Assembly: GCA_019022495.1 (NCBI GenBank)
Contig: JAFEKR010000008.1
Span: 496,001 to 560,000, forward strand
Direction: 5' to 3'
Source: Epichloe hybrida
Taxonomy: Eukaryota > Ascomycota > Sordariomycetes > Hypocreales > Clavicipitaceae
Length of the DNA stretch: 64,000 nucleotides
In this document: positions 33,623 through 45,072 of the stretch, piece by piece
Numbering within the stretch: the first letter of the stretch is position 1
Layout of the letters: each line of letters opens with the position of its first letter
Notes under the pieces: generated by a model
What the model saw: only the letters and a program-made list of their open reading frames with translations
What the model was told of the DNA's origin: nothing
The model's database searches: none
Made by a program: the position numbers and the translations under genes

Positions 33623-33982
33623 CTTGCCGTTGCCCCCGGCTTTGAAGCGAAAAGGTAGAGACTCCAGCTTTGAATTTGGCAGATTATGAGCAGCAAGGAA
33701 GATGCCAATCTGATAGTCAGAAGCCGGTGATGGCGGGGTTGTGAATTTTTTGTGCGGCAGGATATCGATAAAGGGTTGCGGGCCTGGCGTGTGACCCATC
33801 ATCCAATGACCGCTGGACGATAAGCTGATCCAGGTGCGCCAGCGGTGGAAATTTTGGGGGTTTCTTTTTGCACCTATGTAGGCGCAACCAGTCCTCCGCA
33901 TTCTCGACCTCGATCCGATCACCACATTTCATTTGCCACCTTCTTCTCTCTCACACGACGAGGAAAGAGCATTGTTGTCATC
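33623..33982. promoter_or_regulatory. Divergent TSR1 / UTP7 promoter
   Basis: 360 bp between two divergent small-subunit biogenesis genes. Visible candidate sites are CCAAT at 33803-33807 and GGAAATTTTGG at 33847-33857. The latter resembles the AAATTTT core of the yeast ribosomal RNA processing element (RRPE). GTGAATTTTTTGTG near 33740 is a weaker match. Function of these sites is inferred from yeast. Confidence 0.55.
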
Positions 33983-35714
33983 ATGGAGGTCGACACGATC
34001 GACGAACCCATCACCAGGGTGCGTGAGAATGGCGCCCTCGCCGTCGGAAAGACTCGAATGGAGCTCATGCCCAAGCATGAGAAAGAAAAGCTTCGTCGCC
34101 TGCGGGAAGCCAACAAGGCATATGGCCGAGGCAAAGGGATCAATACCAAACAGATCAAGGACAAGAAACTCCGAAGAAATCTGAAGCAGTTGGAGACCAA
34201 GTTCCAAGATGCGACAATCAAAGCCAAGGACGCAGAGATTCTGCTTGAAAACACGGGCGGGTTCCTCGAAGCCGAAGGCGATTTGGAAAAGACGTACAAA
34301 GTTCGACAAGATGCCATTGTATCGGAAGTGGGCGTGGCGACGGCCAAAAAGCGCTTCGACCTGAAACTCGATGCCCTCGGTCCCTACATCTGCGACTTCA
34401 CGAGAAACGGCCGCGAGCTACTACTTGCTGGGCGGAAAGGCCATGTTGCGACAATGGACTGGCGCGAGGGCAAATTAGGATGCGAGCTTCAGTTGGGAGA
34501 GACGATCCGGGATATCAAGTGGTTGCATAATAATCAGTACTTTGCCGTGGCGCAAAAGAAGTACGTTTACATCTACGACAGGAATGGCGTGGAATTGCAC
34601 AACTTGAGGAAGCATAACGAGGTGACGCATATGGAATTTCTACCATATCATTTCCTGTTGGCGACGATTGTGAGTTTTTCCGCCATTACAAGCACCTATA
34701 CACCTCGAAATGGATTTTTCTGCAGAAACTAACACCTTTTGTAAATAGGGAGCCGGTGGCGTTCTCAAATACCAAGACACTTCGACCGGCCAGCTCGTTG
34801 CCGAGATACCCTCTAAGCTCGGACAGCCCATGTCCATGGCACAAAACCCATACAATGGTGTTCTCCACGTGGGGCACCAAAACGGCACCGTTACACTATG
34901 GTCACCCAATTCACAAGAGCCCCTGGTCAAACTCCTCGCACACCGTGGCCCCGTTCGATCACTCGCCATGGACCGTGAGGGCCGATATATGGTTTCCACG
35001 GGACAGGATCTCAAGATGGCGGTATGGGATATTCGCATGTTTAGAGAAGTGAACAACTACTACACCCGTCAGCCCGCCTCGTCGGTGGCCATCTCAGATA
35101 CCGGCCTGACAGCCGTCGGATGGGGAACCCAAACGACCATCTGGAAAGGCCTGTTCAACAAGAACAAGGCAGTACAGGAAAAAGTGAAAACCCCATACAT
35201 GACATGGGGCGCAGAAGGCAAACGCATGGAGCGAGTCCGATGGTGTCCCTTCGAAGACGTTCTCGGTGTGAGCCACGATCAAGGCTTCTCATCGCTCATC
35301 ATCCCCGGCGCTGGCGAAGCCAACTTTGACGCTCTGGAGCTCAACCCCTTCGAGACGGCCAAGCAGCGTCAAGAATCCGAAGTCAAGGGTTTGCTGAACA
35401 AGCTCGCGCCGGACATGATTGCCCTGGACCCCAACTTTATCGGAAACCTAGACTTGCGATCGAATGCGCAGAAGAAGGCGGAGAAGGACCTGGATACCCC
35501 TGCTACCGACATTGCCGAGGAAATCAGGAATCGAGCCCGTGGCAAGAACGGCGCCCTGAAGAAGTATCTCCGGAAGCAGAGGAAGAAGAACATCATCGAT
35601 GAGAAGAGAATGCGGGTAGACGAGCTGTGGAACGAGCAGCAGAAGCTCAAGGACAAGAAGCGTAAGGAGGTGGAAGCCGATCTGGGACCTGCTTTGTCAA
35701 GATTTGCCAGGTAG
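33983..35714 (+). CDS. UTP7: U3 snoRNP WD-repeat protein Utp7 (WDR46)
   Basis: Exons 33983-34669 and 34749-35714 encode 550 residues (intron GTGAGT/AATAG, phase 0). A basic helical N-terminus (KHEKEKLRRLREANKAYGRGKG) is followed by a seven-bladed WD propeller starting at LGPYICDFTRNGRELLLAGRKGHVATMDW. It includes GVLHVGHQNGTVTLWSP and LAMDREGRYMVSTGQDLKMAVWDIR. The C-terminal family-specific block is MTWGAEGKRMERVRWCPFEDVLGVSHDQGFSSLIIPGAGEANFDALELNPFE, then a basic coil. Utp7 acts in the SSU processome in the nucleolus. Assignment is firm. Confidence 0.95.
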
Positions 35715-36122
35715 GGTCACCAGTTGGCGTAAACCTATGGCATCTGGACAGCTGTACATAGTACCCGTCGTGGCTAGGGCAAATGCCAAGTCACGATGCA
35801 TGCATGTAAATCTTTCTTGGCGTATAGAGCATCATTTCGACGTTGTCTGCATGACACGACAAACACGTCTATTGTGTCTCTCTCTTCCAACGATGACACA
35901 AACTCGTATATGCTAGCAAATTTGTTGCGAAACCTGATACCAAAATCCTTGACGCCTTTGATTTTTCCCGCTCCTTTTATCGTTAGACCCCTTCCCACCA
36001 ACCACTTGACTTCCTCCTTCTCTTTCTTCTTCCAACGCACATCCCATTCGCGTAGTTCCTTCGCATAGTCCATTCCACGAGAGAACGAAGCAATCCATGC
36101 CGAACGAGGAAACAACACTAAA
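35715..36122. other. Intergenic between converging UTP7 and PTH2
   Basis: 408 bp of converging 3' flanks. No gene is supported. The open frames present are short and overlap on opposite strands. Confidence 0.4.
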
Positions 36123-36958
36123 CTAAAGCAACTTCAAATGTCCCGTAACCTTGTCAACCAAGCTCTTGGGACCCGGGCCGACCCCCAGGACCGTCAAGCT
36201 CCCCGGATCAATCTGCGTCCTGCCCGCGTCCTCAATCACCTCGGCCGTGAGACCCAAATCGAGCGCCTTCCACCGCAGCTCCGTCATCTCCTTCTCGCTC
36301 TTGATCTGCACGGCAACCTTGGCCTGACCACGTTTCTCCCAGCGCTTGAGCACTCTTGCCTGTGGGCTGTCGGGATTGGAGCGCGAAAGAGCCTTGTAGC
36401 ATGCGAGGGTGGCATGGGAGCACTGAGCCGCGATTTTGCCTGATATCGATATGTTTAGTTATTCGCTGTGGCGAGAATAGTGACTGGGTGAAAGTTTGAT
36501 GGTGGATAAGAAAAAAGTTTAGAAAAAAAAAAAAAGAGAGAGAGAGAGACGGTCAAACTAATCGAAATGGAATTCATACCCTTTGTCATGCCCAGATCCG
36601 TCCTGACCACCAGAACAAGCTTGCACTCCTCATTCGGATCATCGCTGTTATCCAGAGCAAGAGGCTTCTTCTTCTCCAAGAGGCCGCCCACGCGAGCTCT
36701 GGCCCTCAAACCCTGCTTCTGGTCCGCATCCTCGCCATTGGCCCAATTAGGCGCGTGGTCGAGAATAGTATCGTCTTCGTCAATGTCGCTCTCTTCGCTT
36801 TCGACAGGGTCGTTGAAGTTGCGACGGCGTTCCTCGGCGAGCGCAGGCGAGATGAGGTATCCTCTTGTCGTGTAGAGGCCAAAGAGCCATCCTGTGATGA
36901 AGGTTGCGAGGGCCGTGGTCAAAATAACGCCCGTTTGGTCCCCTTGATCGACAGCCAT
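36123..36958 (-). CDS. PTH2: Peptidyl-tRNA hydrolase 2 (Pth2/Bit1 type)
   Basis: Exons 36958-36580 and 36439-36123 encode 231 residues (intron 140 bp, phase 1). A membrane helix near the N-terminus (VILTTALATFITGWLFGLYTT) is followed by an acidic linker. The PTH2 domain runs from about 112 to the end: [45 protein letters not shown] and AGRTQIDPGSLTVLGVGPGPKSLVDKVTGHLKLL. The catalytic Lys/His/Asp cluster is in the first and last of these. It releases peptides from stalled peptidyl-tRNA. The helix suggests mitochondrial outer-membrane anchoring, as in yeast. Confidence 0.95.
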
Positions 36959-37220
36959 GGTGGCTAACTTGCACAGTGTGTTGAGTTTGGGTTGGGGTTC
37001 GAGATTTAACCAAAAAGGGGGGTGTGGTTTTATAAAAAAATAAAAAAAAAGGGCCAAGGCGCACGGCGATGGGAAGAGGACTGACTGGAGAGGTGAGACT
37101 TGTTTTAACCAAAATCGGCGCGTGCGTTGGCGTCAACTTACAACCAACCTCACATAAATTTACCCCCCCCCCCCGAGTTGTTCAACATTCAAATTCATGT
37201 TCCCCCTTCAATGAGTGTCG
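36959..37220. promoter_or_regulatory. Divergent promoter between PTH2 and nicotinamide riboside kinase gene
   Basis: 262 bp between divergent starts. It contains A/T runs (37029-37049) and a C10 run (37165-37174). No specific site is assigned. Confidence 0.45.
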
Positions 37221-38148
37221 ATGTCGATCGATAGTCCCAATGCCCTCATCATCGGCATATCCGGCTGCTCCTCCAGCGGCAAAACCACACTCGCCCGCCT
37301 CCTCCGCGACATATTCCCAAATACGTTTATCCTCCACGAAGATGACTTTTACAAACCCGAGCCCGAGTGAGTGTTGAATATTTGTCAAGAGCACAATCCC
37401 TTATTTACGACGCTGACACTTGAAAAAAAAAATAATAGGCTGCCGTCGAAAGATGGCCTCCTGGACTGGGACTGCGCCGGCGCATTAGATATCCCCGCCA
37501 TGGCCGATGCATTATCGTACATCAGGGAACATGCAGCATTTCCGGTATGCACCAAGCTGGACTTCAAATCCCCTTGGAAATCCCGGGGCGGAAAAAAAAA
37601 AGAAAAAAAAAAAAACACGACTGACCTCGTCATCACAGCCGACGCTAGACTCAAAGGAAGACCAGAACTCTGTTGGGAAATGTCCCGTCCCAGACACAAC
37701 TGTCGCTGCGTTAAAGGCCAAAGTCAACCATGTTCTACCGCCTTCCCACTCCTTTCGAAACAAGGGACTGCGCCTTTGTATCCTGGATGGCTTCCTGCTG
37801 TACGCCCCTTCCATGGCCGCGATACAACCTCACATTGACCTCAAGTTATTTGTGAGGACGTCGTATGCTCGTGCCAAGGCGCGACGAGGAGCACGCGATG
37901 GCTATGTCACTATTGAAGGTTTCTGGACTGACCCCCCTGGGTATGTGGACAAGATCGTGTGGCCGAATTATGTAGAGGAGCATGCTTGGATGTTTGAGAA
38001 TGGTGATGTGGAGGGGCCGTACCAGGAAGATGCCTTGATTGAGGAGCGTATCCAGGTGTTCAAGGGGGCCGCAGTGGATTATGACATGGAGCAGGTCCTG
38101 GGTTGGATAGTGGACATGGTGATTGAAGAACTTAAACGTCATGAATAG
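37221..38148 (+). CDS. Nicotinamide riboside kinase (Nrk1-like)
   Basis: Exons 37221-37366, 37439-37544 and 37639-38148 encode 253 residues, phases consistent. Walker A is GISGCSSSGKTTLARLL (about 12-28). The acceptor-site block FILHEDDFYKPEPELP and DWDCAGALDIPAM are typical of Nrk rather than of uridine kinases. LCILDGFLLY is the Walker-B-like strand. The lid carries YARAKARRGARDGYVTIEGFWTDPPGYVDKIVWPNYVEEHAWMF. The enzyme phosphorylates nicotinamide riboside to NMN in NAD salvage. The second intron has A-rich runs. Its 3' end is 120 bp from the DCL2 stop on the other strand. Confidence 0.92.
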
Positions 38149-38268
38149 AATAGAGAACCAGAAGAATAGAGTTTGCCTTTGCTTCATGGAAACATATCTG
38201 TGGGATATTCTACGTGCTTTGAGTCAGCGCCCCCCCCGACAATTTCCCTGCTCCGACACGACAGTCCC

Positions 38269-41200
38269 CTAATTGCACACGCCCTGTTTCTCTTTGTCCA
38301 TGATCCGTACTGCTTCCTGCGCAGCTTTTATTTTGACCTCCTCCTTACTCACGCCATCAAAAACCTCGGCAACGACTCGTGGCCCGACTGATACACGACA
38401 TGTAAACCTTCTCTCGCCTTCTGTCGCGTCTTGCACGCCAATGCTATAAGTGATGGTCTGCGCAACTGCGTACTTGCCCAGAAGCTCTTTGGGATGCTGC
38501 ACTTGCACTCGGTCTCGGACCAGGCGATCGAGGTACGACAGAACACTGAGCCTTTCCAAAAGGGACTCGCACTCTTCGACAGATCCTGAGTCTACCCACA
38601 TGGCCCCGAGTAGTGACTCGAACACATCCGAGTAGAATTTCTTGGCTTGCATTCGAGCAAGGAGAGCCCACGGATAATGGTCTCCATCAGCCATGGTCGC
38701 CAGGATATCCCTTCTGAGCGTCTCATATCTTTTTCGAGCCGCGACTTGTTCGACCCCAATCGGCTCCGAAGAATGCCTCATGAAATTCCACAAGGCCAAT
38801 GACGCTGTTTCCTTTTCGACTACCTCGAGATCGGCTGTTACAGTCGTTTCGGTCTGCGCTTTATTGTAGTGCAGACACATGAAGGCTAGAAAGTCGCCAT
38901 TGACCATGGCGGTTTTCAGGGTATGCATCTGGTAATGTGGTAGTGGCGGTGTGACTGAGTACAGCTTTCGAACAATGATGTAATCCAGAATTGCATCTCC
39001 AATGAATTCCAGGTGCTCGTAGGATCGTGTGTCATGATTGAACAGGCACGAAGGATGTGTCATGGCTTCCAAGAGCAGCGACTTCTTGGAGAAGGTATAG
39101 CCGACTAGCTCTTCGAGCCGCTGCAGCTCTGGCGACAGTACGACTTTGTCCCGAGCCATTTCGTAAAAAACGCCCCGATTTTTTGTCATGTCTTGCCACT
39201 GAATTTCCTTGATAAACGTAGATATACATGCCTGTGCTTTTCTAATCCCTCCATCAACGTACGACGCTCCGATGAGAGCCTCAGCCACATCAGCCAAGGT
39301 CTTGGTGGACATCTTACGCGGTAGCCTAGCTTCAGGAACATCTGCATCGTAATTCGTTAAATACATTGGCCGCCATTTATGGCCAGTAAAGGTCTTTGTC
39401 AGAATGAATCTTGCGAGCCCTATGTCGATGGCTGCTCTGGAGAGCCTCGAGTTGCTGACTATGCTGTCTTTGAAGAACGACAGATAACCTTCCGGCCATT
39501 CGGGGTGAATGGCTGAGACTTGAATAGCAGCACAGTATTTCAGTATAGAGTCTCCAAGAAACTCGAGTCGCTCATAGTTGACGGGCTCCACGGCACTCCG
39601 AGAGCTGATTGCTTCTCTGACAAGATCTAACTTGGTTATGTTGATCCCGCTTAGCAACGTCTTCGATAGCTCCTTGGCGACCAGCATCACCTCTATCTCA
39701 TGAAAGATGGAGGGTACGAGCATACCGAGCCTAGCATATTTCAGTGAAACAGCATCCACTTTTGCCCAAGGGAGCGGAAGTACACGGGGATATAGCTTTG
39801 TAGTCGTCGGAGATGGCAGTCCGGAAAGAAGAGGGTGTAGAAAATCAGTTCGTTTCGTCCACTTCTTGACGATCAAGTAAGGTACGTGCTCAGGCGCGAC
39901 ATCATAGTCGAAGAGCGCATTTTGAACCTGTTCTGCAGGAGGTTTCCTTTGAACAAGACCCAAGTACTGATAAGGGGTGCATGACTCATCCCGTATCAAG
40001 TAGTCTCCTCCCGTGATTGTCTGGTCGCTCGCGTCAAACATCTTACTTCCAATATCTTCCAGGGACATGTTTATATCACTGGCAGATATTTTGATGACAT
40101 GACTTCTTTCTTCACCTGTCCATCGATGCGCGTAATGAAGTGCCAGCAGGGTTGAGGTGTGATCTGACAGCCCGACAGTCTCAGCCGCTGATATAGATCG
40201 ACATGAGTCACACTCAATGATGCAAGACTCCTCATTGCCGGGGTATGTTTGAATAGGTCGCCACTGATCAAGCTCGCTCGGCAGGACGACTTCAAATTTC
40301 GTCTCGCCGAAGTTTGCGGTATCATGAAAGGTAAGCGAATACAGCCAAGGCTGGTCATGCTGCTTCCAAGCGTTTGCTACGGCAGGCCATGGATTGTAGA
40401 GCGGTTCGACCTCAACTTCAGCAGCCCCGTTCTCTACTCCAGGAATATCCTCGTACTTGAACGGCAGGAGATGCTCATTCACCAACCCAGCATCATAAAG
40501 GGAGCAGTAAGCCTGGAATGCAGCATCCTTGGTTGCATTCTTCTCCGATGACCAGTGAAGCTTACTATCGGTAACTCTGAGCTCGGCAGGAATGAAAGAT
40601 GGAAGTACAACTGTGGCGCTTAAAGTTGGTGGTGTAGATTCCAAATGTCTGCGAATGATGTAATCAGGCCGGCTGTCCACGAACTCTCCCAAGGAAAGCG
40701 CCCTACAGAAGTGTTCCAAATGAGACTTGGCGTGGTCAAAGTCAAGTCTTGCCCCAGTAGACTTGACCTCAAAGAACTTCGGACATGTTTCCTCGGACTC
40801 CTCGAGCCACTGAAGCTGCAAAATTTCTCTTTGAGTATCCTGATACACGGCCCTCATCTCTTCCTCCAAGGCCTCCCACCTTTCAATGGTTGGTGAAGAA
40901 TACTCACTAAGCAAGATCAGCATGGAATCTTGCATCCTTGCCCTACCCCGACGCTGCACAAATGATTTAGGTGTGGTAGGGTGATCAAAGCAGATGACCA
41001 TATTGCACGCTGGCACGTCAATGCCTTCCTCCAACACGGAAGTAGCAATCAATATGTTGATTTTGCCGGTCCTGAAGTCTTGAAGCGCAGCCTGGCTCGA
41101 GTCACCCAGGGGCTCGTATAGAGCATTTCTTCTACTTTGATAATTCGACGAACCGACAATTGATCCAATTCGGTGCTTTTCCACGATCCGAGGGCACGAA

Positions 41201-42883
41201 TTGAGCAAGTCACAAAGAAGACTGACCGTGGCCCGTTCTTTGGCAAAAATGATGCAAACTATTGGATCATCTATGAAAGCGAGTTCTTTAATAAGAGCTC
41301 CTGCCTTTTCCGAAATCTCGTCTCCGTTCCGGGGTATCGGATGGGGTTGTTGAGGAGAAACTCGAAGCAGGAATTCGGCTATGTACTGTTTCTCGCTATC
41401 AAGCCAATTTTCGAAGATCTTGCTCTTGTCCTTGTCCAAGCGCTCGAGAAATGAACTAGCGGCTTTCCAGACATATAGATCAGCCGCCCATGATCCAAGT
41501 TGCTCTGCAATCTCGACCGAGCGATTTCGGAGGCCCCTGATCTGATTCTGCACGAAAGTGTCGTACCTCTCAATAGCTCTCTCCAGCGCGCGGCGGCTTC
41601 GATCTGTAGGATCTTCTCGGAGCCTCAGAATATATGGGTCTCGAGTTATGTCGAGGTTTTGGAACTCATAGTGTAATCGTCGCATCGAAGCTGTGAACTC
41701 GACTCCACCGGGCGCACCATAAAGGATGCTACGTATTTGTGGTCTTTTGACGCATTTGACAAGTTCCTCACGATGCAAGGTTGGTGTAATGCATTTTGCG
41801 TCAAGTGTGGCCTCAAGAAGGCCGATGTTCTCGATGTCTTCTGTCATGCTGGGTGTTGCGGTAATACCGAGGATGGAAGGAACAGGAAGTCCCATCTCCT
41901 TGCGTCGATGGTAGAAATCTGTCATTATCTTGCTACCCGGGTGCTTTCCAGTGCAGTTGTGCGCTGTTAACAGGTAAGTAATTGGCCCATGACTCCGATT
42001 CGAACGGCTTTGTTGTTCACAGACCTTCGTCAAAGACGATGAGGCAAATACGATCCATTTTGACAAAGCTGTGGCATAGGGCGTCAAGGAGGACTTGGTA
42101 TGTGGAAACTACTATGCGCACGTCACGCAGAATGATTTCCCATACACTGGCTGACCAAGTGTCGACATTGTCTTTACCGGTAAGCAGTTTCATGGACGCC
42201 GCGGCTGCCTGGAGTCGGATTACGTCAAATTGTTGGCTGCATAAAGCAACTGTTGGTGCGAGAAACCATATTATCTGCACCCGAGTTTCGTCAATGACGT
42301 TTCTAGAATATTCATCGATTTCCTTCGTCGGGTAATACCTTGTCGCGAGCGGATCTTTCCAGCTCGGCTTTGATGCGTAACACGGCACTGCATTGATACA
42401 TTTAGAACATGGTCATTCTAGGAGGGTCGTTACGTAGCCTTTACAAAAAGACGAGCATTTCATGACTTACACATGGGTTTTACCACTTCCGGTATCCATC
42501 TATGGCACTTTAGAACAGCACTTGAAACAAAAAGAAACGATGAAAAGTTTCGTATATAGTTGAGACCTTACAACAACGACTGCGTTTTTGTTCAGACTTT
42601 GATCGAGCATCTCCAATTGGTATGCTCGAGGGGACATGACTGCAGTATGGGAGTCTTCGCCAGTCTCATTATCACAAAGCAGGTCTAGCTGTGAATTGTG
42701 TGAGGGACTTTCATGAGCAGAAGTTCGAAGGGCAGCATCAGAAAAAATCTCCGTGGTGTTTCTAGGGGAGCCTGCATGGGGTCCATCATGGGGACTCATT
42801 CTCGTATTGGTTTCGAGTGATTCATCGCATGAGTCGGTGTCACTACCAGAGAGAGGACCGACGGAAGAAGTAGCCGAAATCAT
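38269..42883 (-). CDS. DCL2: Dicer-like protein 2, RNA-silencing endoribonuclease
   Basis: Five exons (42883-42572, 42500-42472, 42387-42339, 42274-42025, 41963-38269) encode 1444 residues. A TTG extends the frame to 42964, but ATG 42883 is the first ATG. Domains in order: DExH helicase with Walker A MDTGSGKTH (about 105-113), all on a 29-nt exon; WFLAPTVALCSQQ; DEAH at about 212-215, split by the last intron; helicase C-terminal lobe with LIATSVLEEGIDVPACN and QRRGRARM (about 550-557); Dicer dimerisation domain (about 680-715); RNase IIIa with ERLEFLGDSIL (about 1011-1021); RNase IIIb with EHLEFIGDAIL (about 1196-1206); short dsRNA-binding-like tail. No PAZ domain is evident. It makes siRNAs from dsRNA, mainly against viruses and transposons. 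Confidence 0.95.
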
Positions 42884-43825
42884 CAAGGACGTTGCGGCCA
42901 CAGCGTGTGGCGTCGTGAAGCTAATGCGTACGACCCACGAATCAGTCCTTTGTTCTCTTCTCAAAAACTTTTAAACACGTAACGGAGGTGACATTGAGAG
43001 TCATCCATCTGAGAAGCACGCTCGTCGGCTACCACAGTGAACTTGAGCACGTGTATAAATCAGGGCGATGATACGTGTCGGTGTAAGCCTTGAGGCAGCG
43101 GTTTACCTGGACACTTCCCGTAGCACTTGGGGTGACGTGGGCCTGTTAGTTGATGATGACGAATCCGCGATAGAACGGAGATAAAAAGAAAAATGTGTTG
43201 CGGCTCGGATGCGAGTGCCGGGGCAAAAGCATGCTTTGCAAATGATACGTGGAAGGCCGTTGTATTGAAGCGTCGTCATCAGCCAGCCAGCAGCAGGTAA
43301 GCAGAAAACATTGGCGAAGACATGCAAGGTTGGGCCGTGAATGTGGGGGGGGAAAAAAACGTTGTTTGCTACATAATATGTATGTGCTTTGCTAGGGTAC
43401 CTGACGCACGGCCCCAGGCCGGGTTGGATGGGTTGGATGCAAGATTGTAATAAACTCTGCTTCGTCCTAATAGAAAAAGGCCTGTCAAAAAAGGTTCGGG
43501 GAAATGGATTATCCAGACAAACCTTGGAATCTGCCGGTGCAGGAAATCCCAAAATGTTGTGGTGGGGCTCCGCTCCCTCATCATCAACCACAAGATGACT
43601 CTCCAAAGACGGTCCTCGCTTCACCACACAATGTGTTCACCCAATGTGGGCATGTTTCTGGAAGTAGAGTGACTGAACAAAGACGCCTTTCTTACAAACT
43701 ACAACGCAGCTCATTCCGCACCCAAGCATCCTCCACCGGTGTCACGTCTTGACTGGGCCGTCGTCAGATGCAAAGGTCCCGTGTGTGTTGGAACTCTGTT
43801 CTAACATCGAGGCATCCAGTCTCCC
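42884..43825. promoter_or_regulatory. Divergent upstream region of DCL2 and RCC1-repeat gene
   Basis: 942 bp between divergent starts. The open frame directly upstream of the DCL2 ATG (to 42964) begins only at TTG. A G9/A7 run is at 43345-43360. No further gene is supported; a 174-codon minus frame (43103-43627) lacks family features. Confidence 0.45.
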
Positions 43826-44933
43826 ATGGATCTGTTCGCCGCCGGGTTCAACGCCTGGAATCAGTTACGATTTGGAGATGAGCTAGTTGACAGCGATCCC
43901 GAAGATGTCTCGGCATTTTCAAAAGTTCTGACCGACCATGTCGTTGAACGGCCACGTGCAGGCTTACATTACACATTAGGTACGAACGACAACAATCATA
44001 ATGACCCTGTATTGCTTGGCTTCTGGCACCATTTCAAACTCATGCTTTCAATACGATCTTCCAGTGCGCGGGCATACAGGTTACCATGTTGCCGGTACCG
44101 GCTTCGTAACGGAAAGTGTGAACCTCGACCACATAGGCACGACCTTCGTGGCAGGTAATGGCCTGACTTTGTCTACCATGACACTCGAAAACTCAGCTGG
44201 GACTCAAAGCGATGACCCAGAAGCGCTTTCTCAATTTGGTCTTGTCAAGTATACATCACACGAGGACTTCAAAGTTGGAAAGAGGCCGACTACGCTCCCA
44301 TGTGAAAGCCAAGTCCGACAAGTGGCTGTCTACGAAGCCGGTTTTGCAGTTCTCTTCCAAGATGGTACCGTGGCAACGCTCGGAGACGCTCGATATCAGG
44401 AGTGCCTTGCTCGAGATATTACGCAGGAGTCGTAAGGCATCCCAGTGCTGAACCGAAATGCAGATCAAGGCCGCTAATGTTGCGATACCAGTGCAGCGAA
44501 CAATCTGGGGCTGGTGCCGGATCTGATGAGTCTCGGAGATCCAGTCAAGCACATCACTGCGAGTGGTTACGTCCTCGCCGCTCTCACAGAAAGTGGCAGT
44601 GTTTATGTTTGGGGGCGTAACTCTGGCGGAACAAAGCGCCAAGGAAGCAGTGTTTTTGAAGAATTGAGCGGGATACCCAACTATTGGGAACTTGGCGGGG
44701 GCTTGGACGTGCAGGACTTTGCTCTCGGAGAATCCCATGCAATTGCTTTGACAACTGACGGCGGCGTGTACGTGATCGGCGCGAACCGGAATGGCCAGCT
44801 CGGCTTAGGGCAAGGTAGGGGCCATGACGAGAGGGAGTGGAGTCAGGTCGAACTGGAATTACCTGCGAGTCACCATGTCGTAGGCGTAGCTGCAGGACCT
44901 CGATCGTCGTTCATTATCACAGCTCAGAAGTAA
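43826..44933 (+). CDS. RCC1-repeat (ATS1-like) protein
   Basis: Exons 43826-43979, 44065-44431 and 44492-44933 encode 320 residues, phases consistent (donors GTACGA, GTAAGG). RCC1-type repeats are visible: MDLFAAGFNAWNQLRFG at the start, VAVYEAGFAVLFQDGTVATLGD in the middle, and YVLAALTESGSVYVWGRN, ESHAIALTTDGGVYVIGANRNGQLGLG and HHVVGVAAGPRSSFIIT at the end. The count is compatible with a partial or compact seven-bladed propeller. Such fungal proteins are loosely linked to tRNA wobble modification or GTPase regulation (Ats1). The specific role here is unknown. Confidence 0.8.
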
Positions 44934-45072
44934 CGCGCACGGAGTGCCAGACCCTGTGACTCAACACTACTGAAGAGTGAGGGTCGAAGTTGGGGTTCAG
45001 ATGGCTCTTTGAGCATTTTGTAATTCTATGTATACAGCAGACTTCCCATCATTATCTAGCAACACCATAACA
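44934..45072. other. Short spacer between converging RCC1 and PRE8 genes
   Basis: 139 bp separating two stop codons on opposite strands. The 3' UTRs very probably overlap. Confidence 0.4.

Noticed and set aside
42884..42964. Upstream extension of DCL2 from TTG 42964
   Set aside because: No ATG in this stretch, and a stop lies just before it. An additional upstream exon cannot be excluded but no splice pair was convincing.
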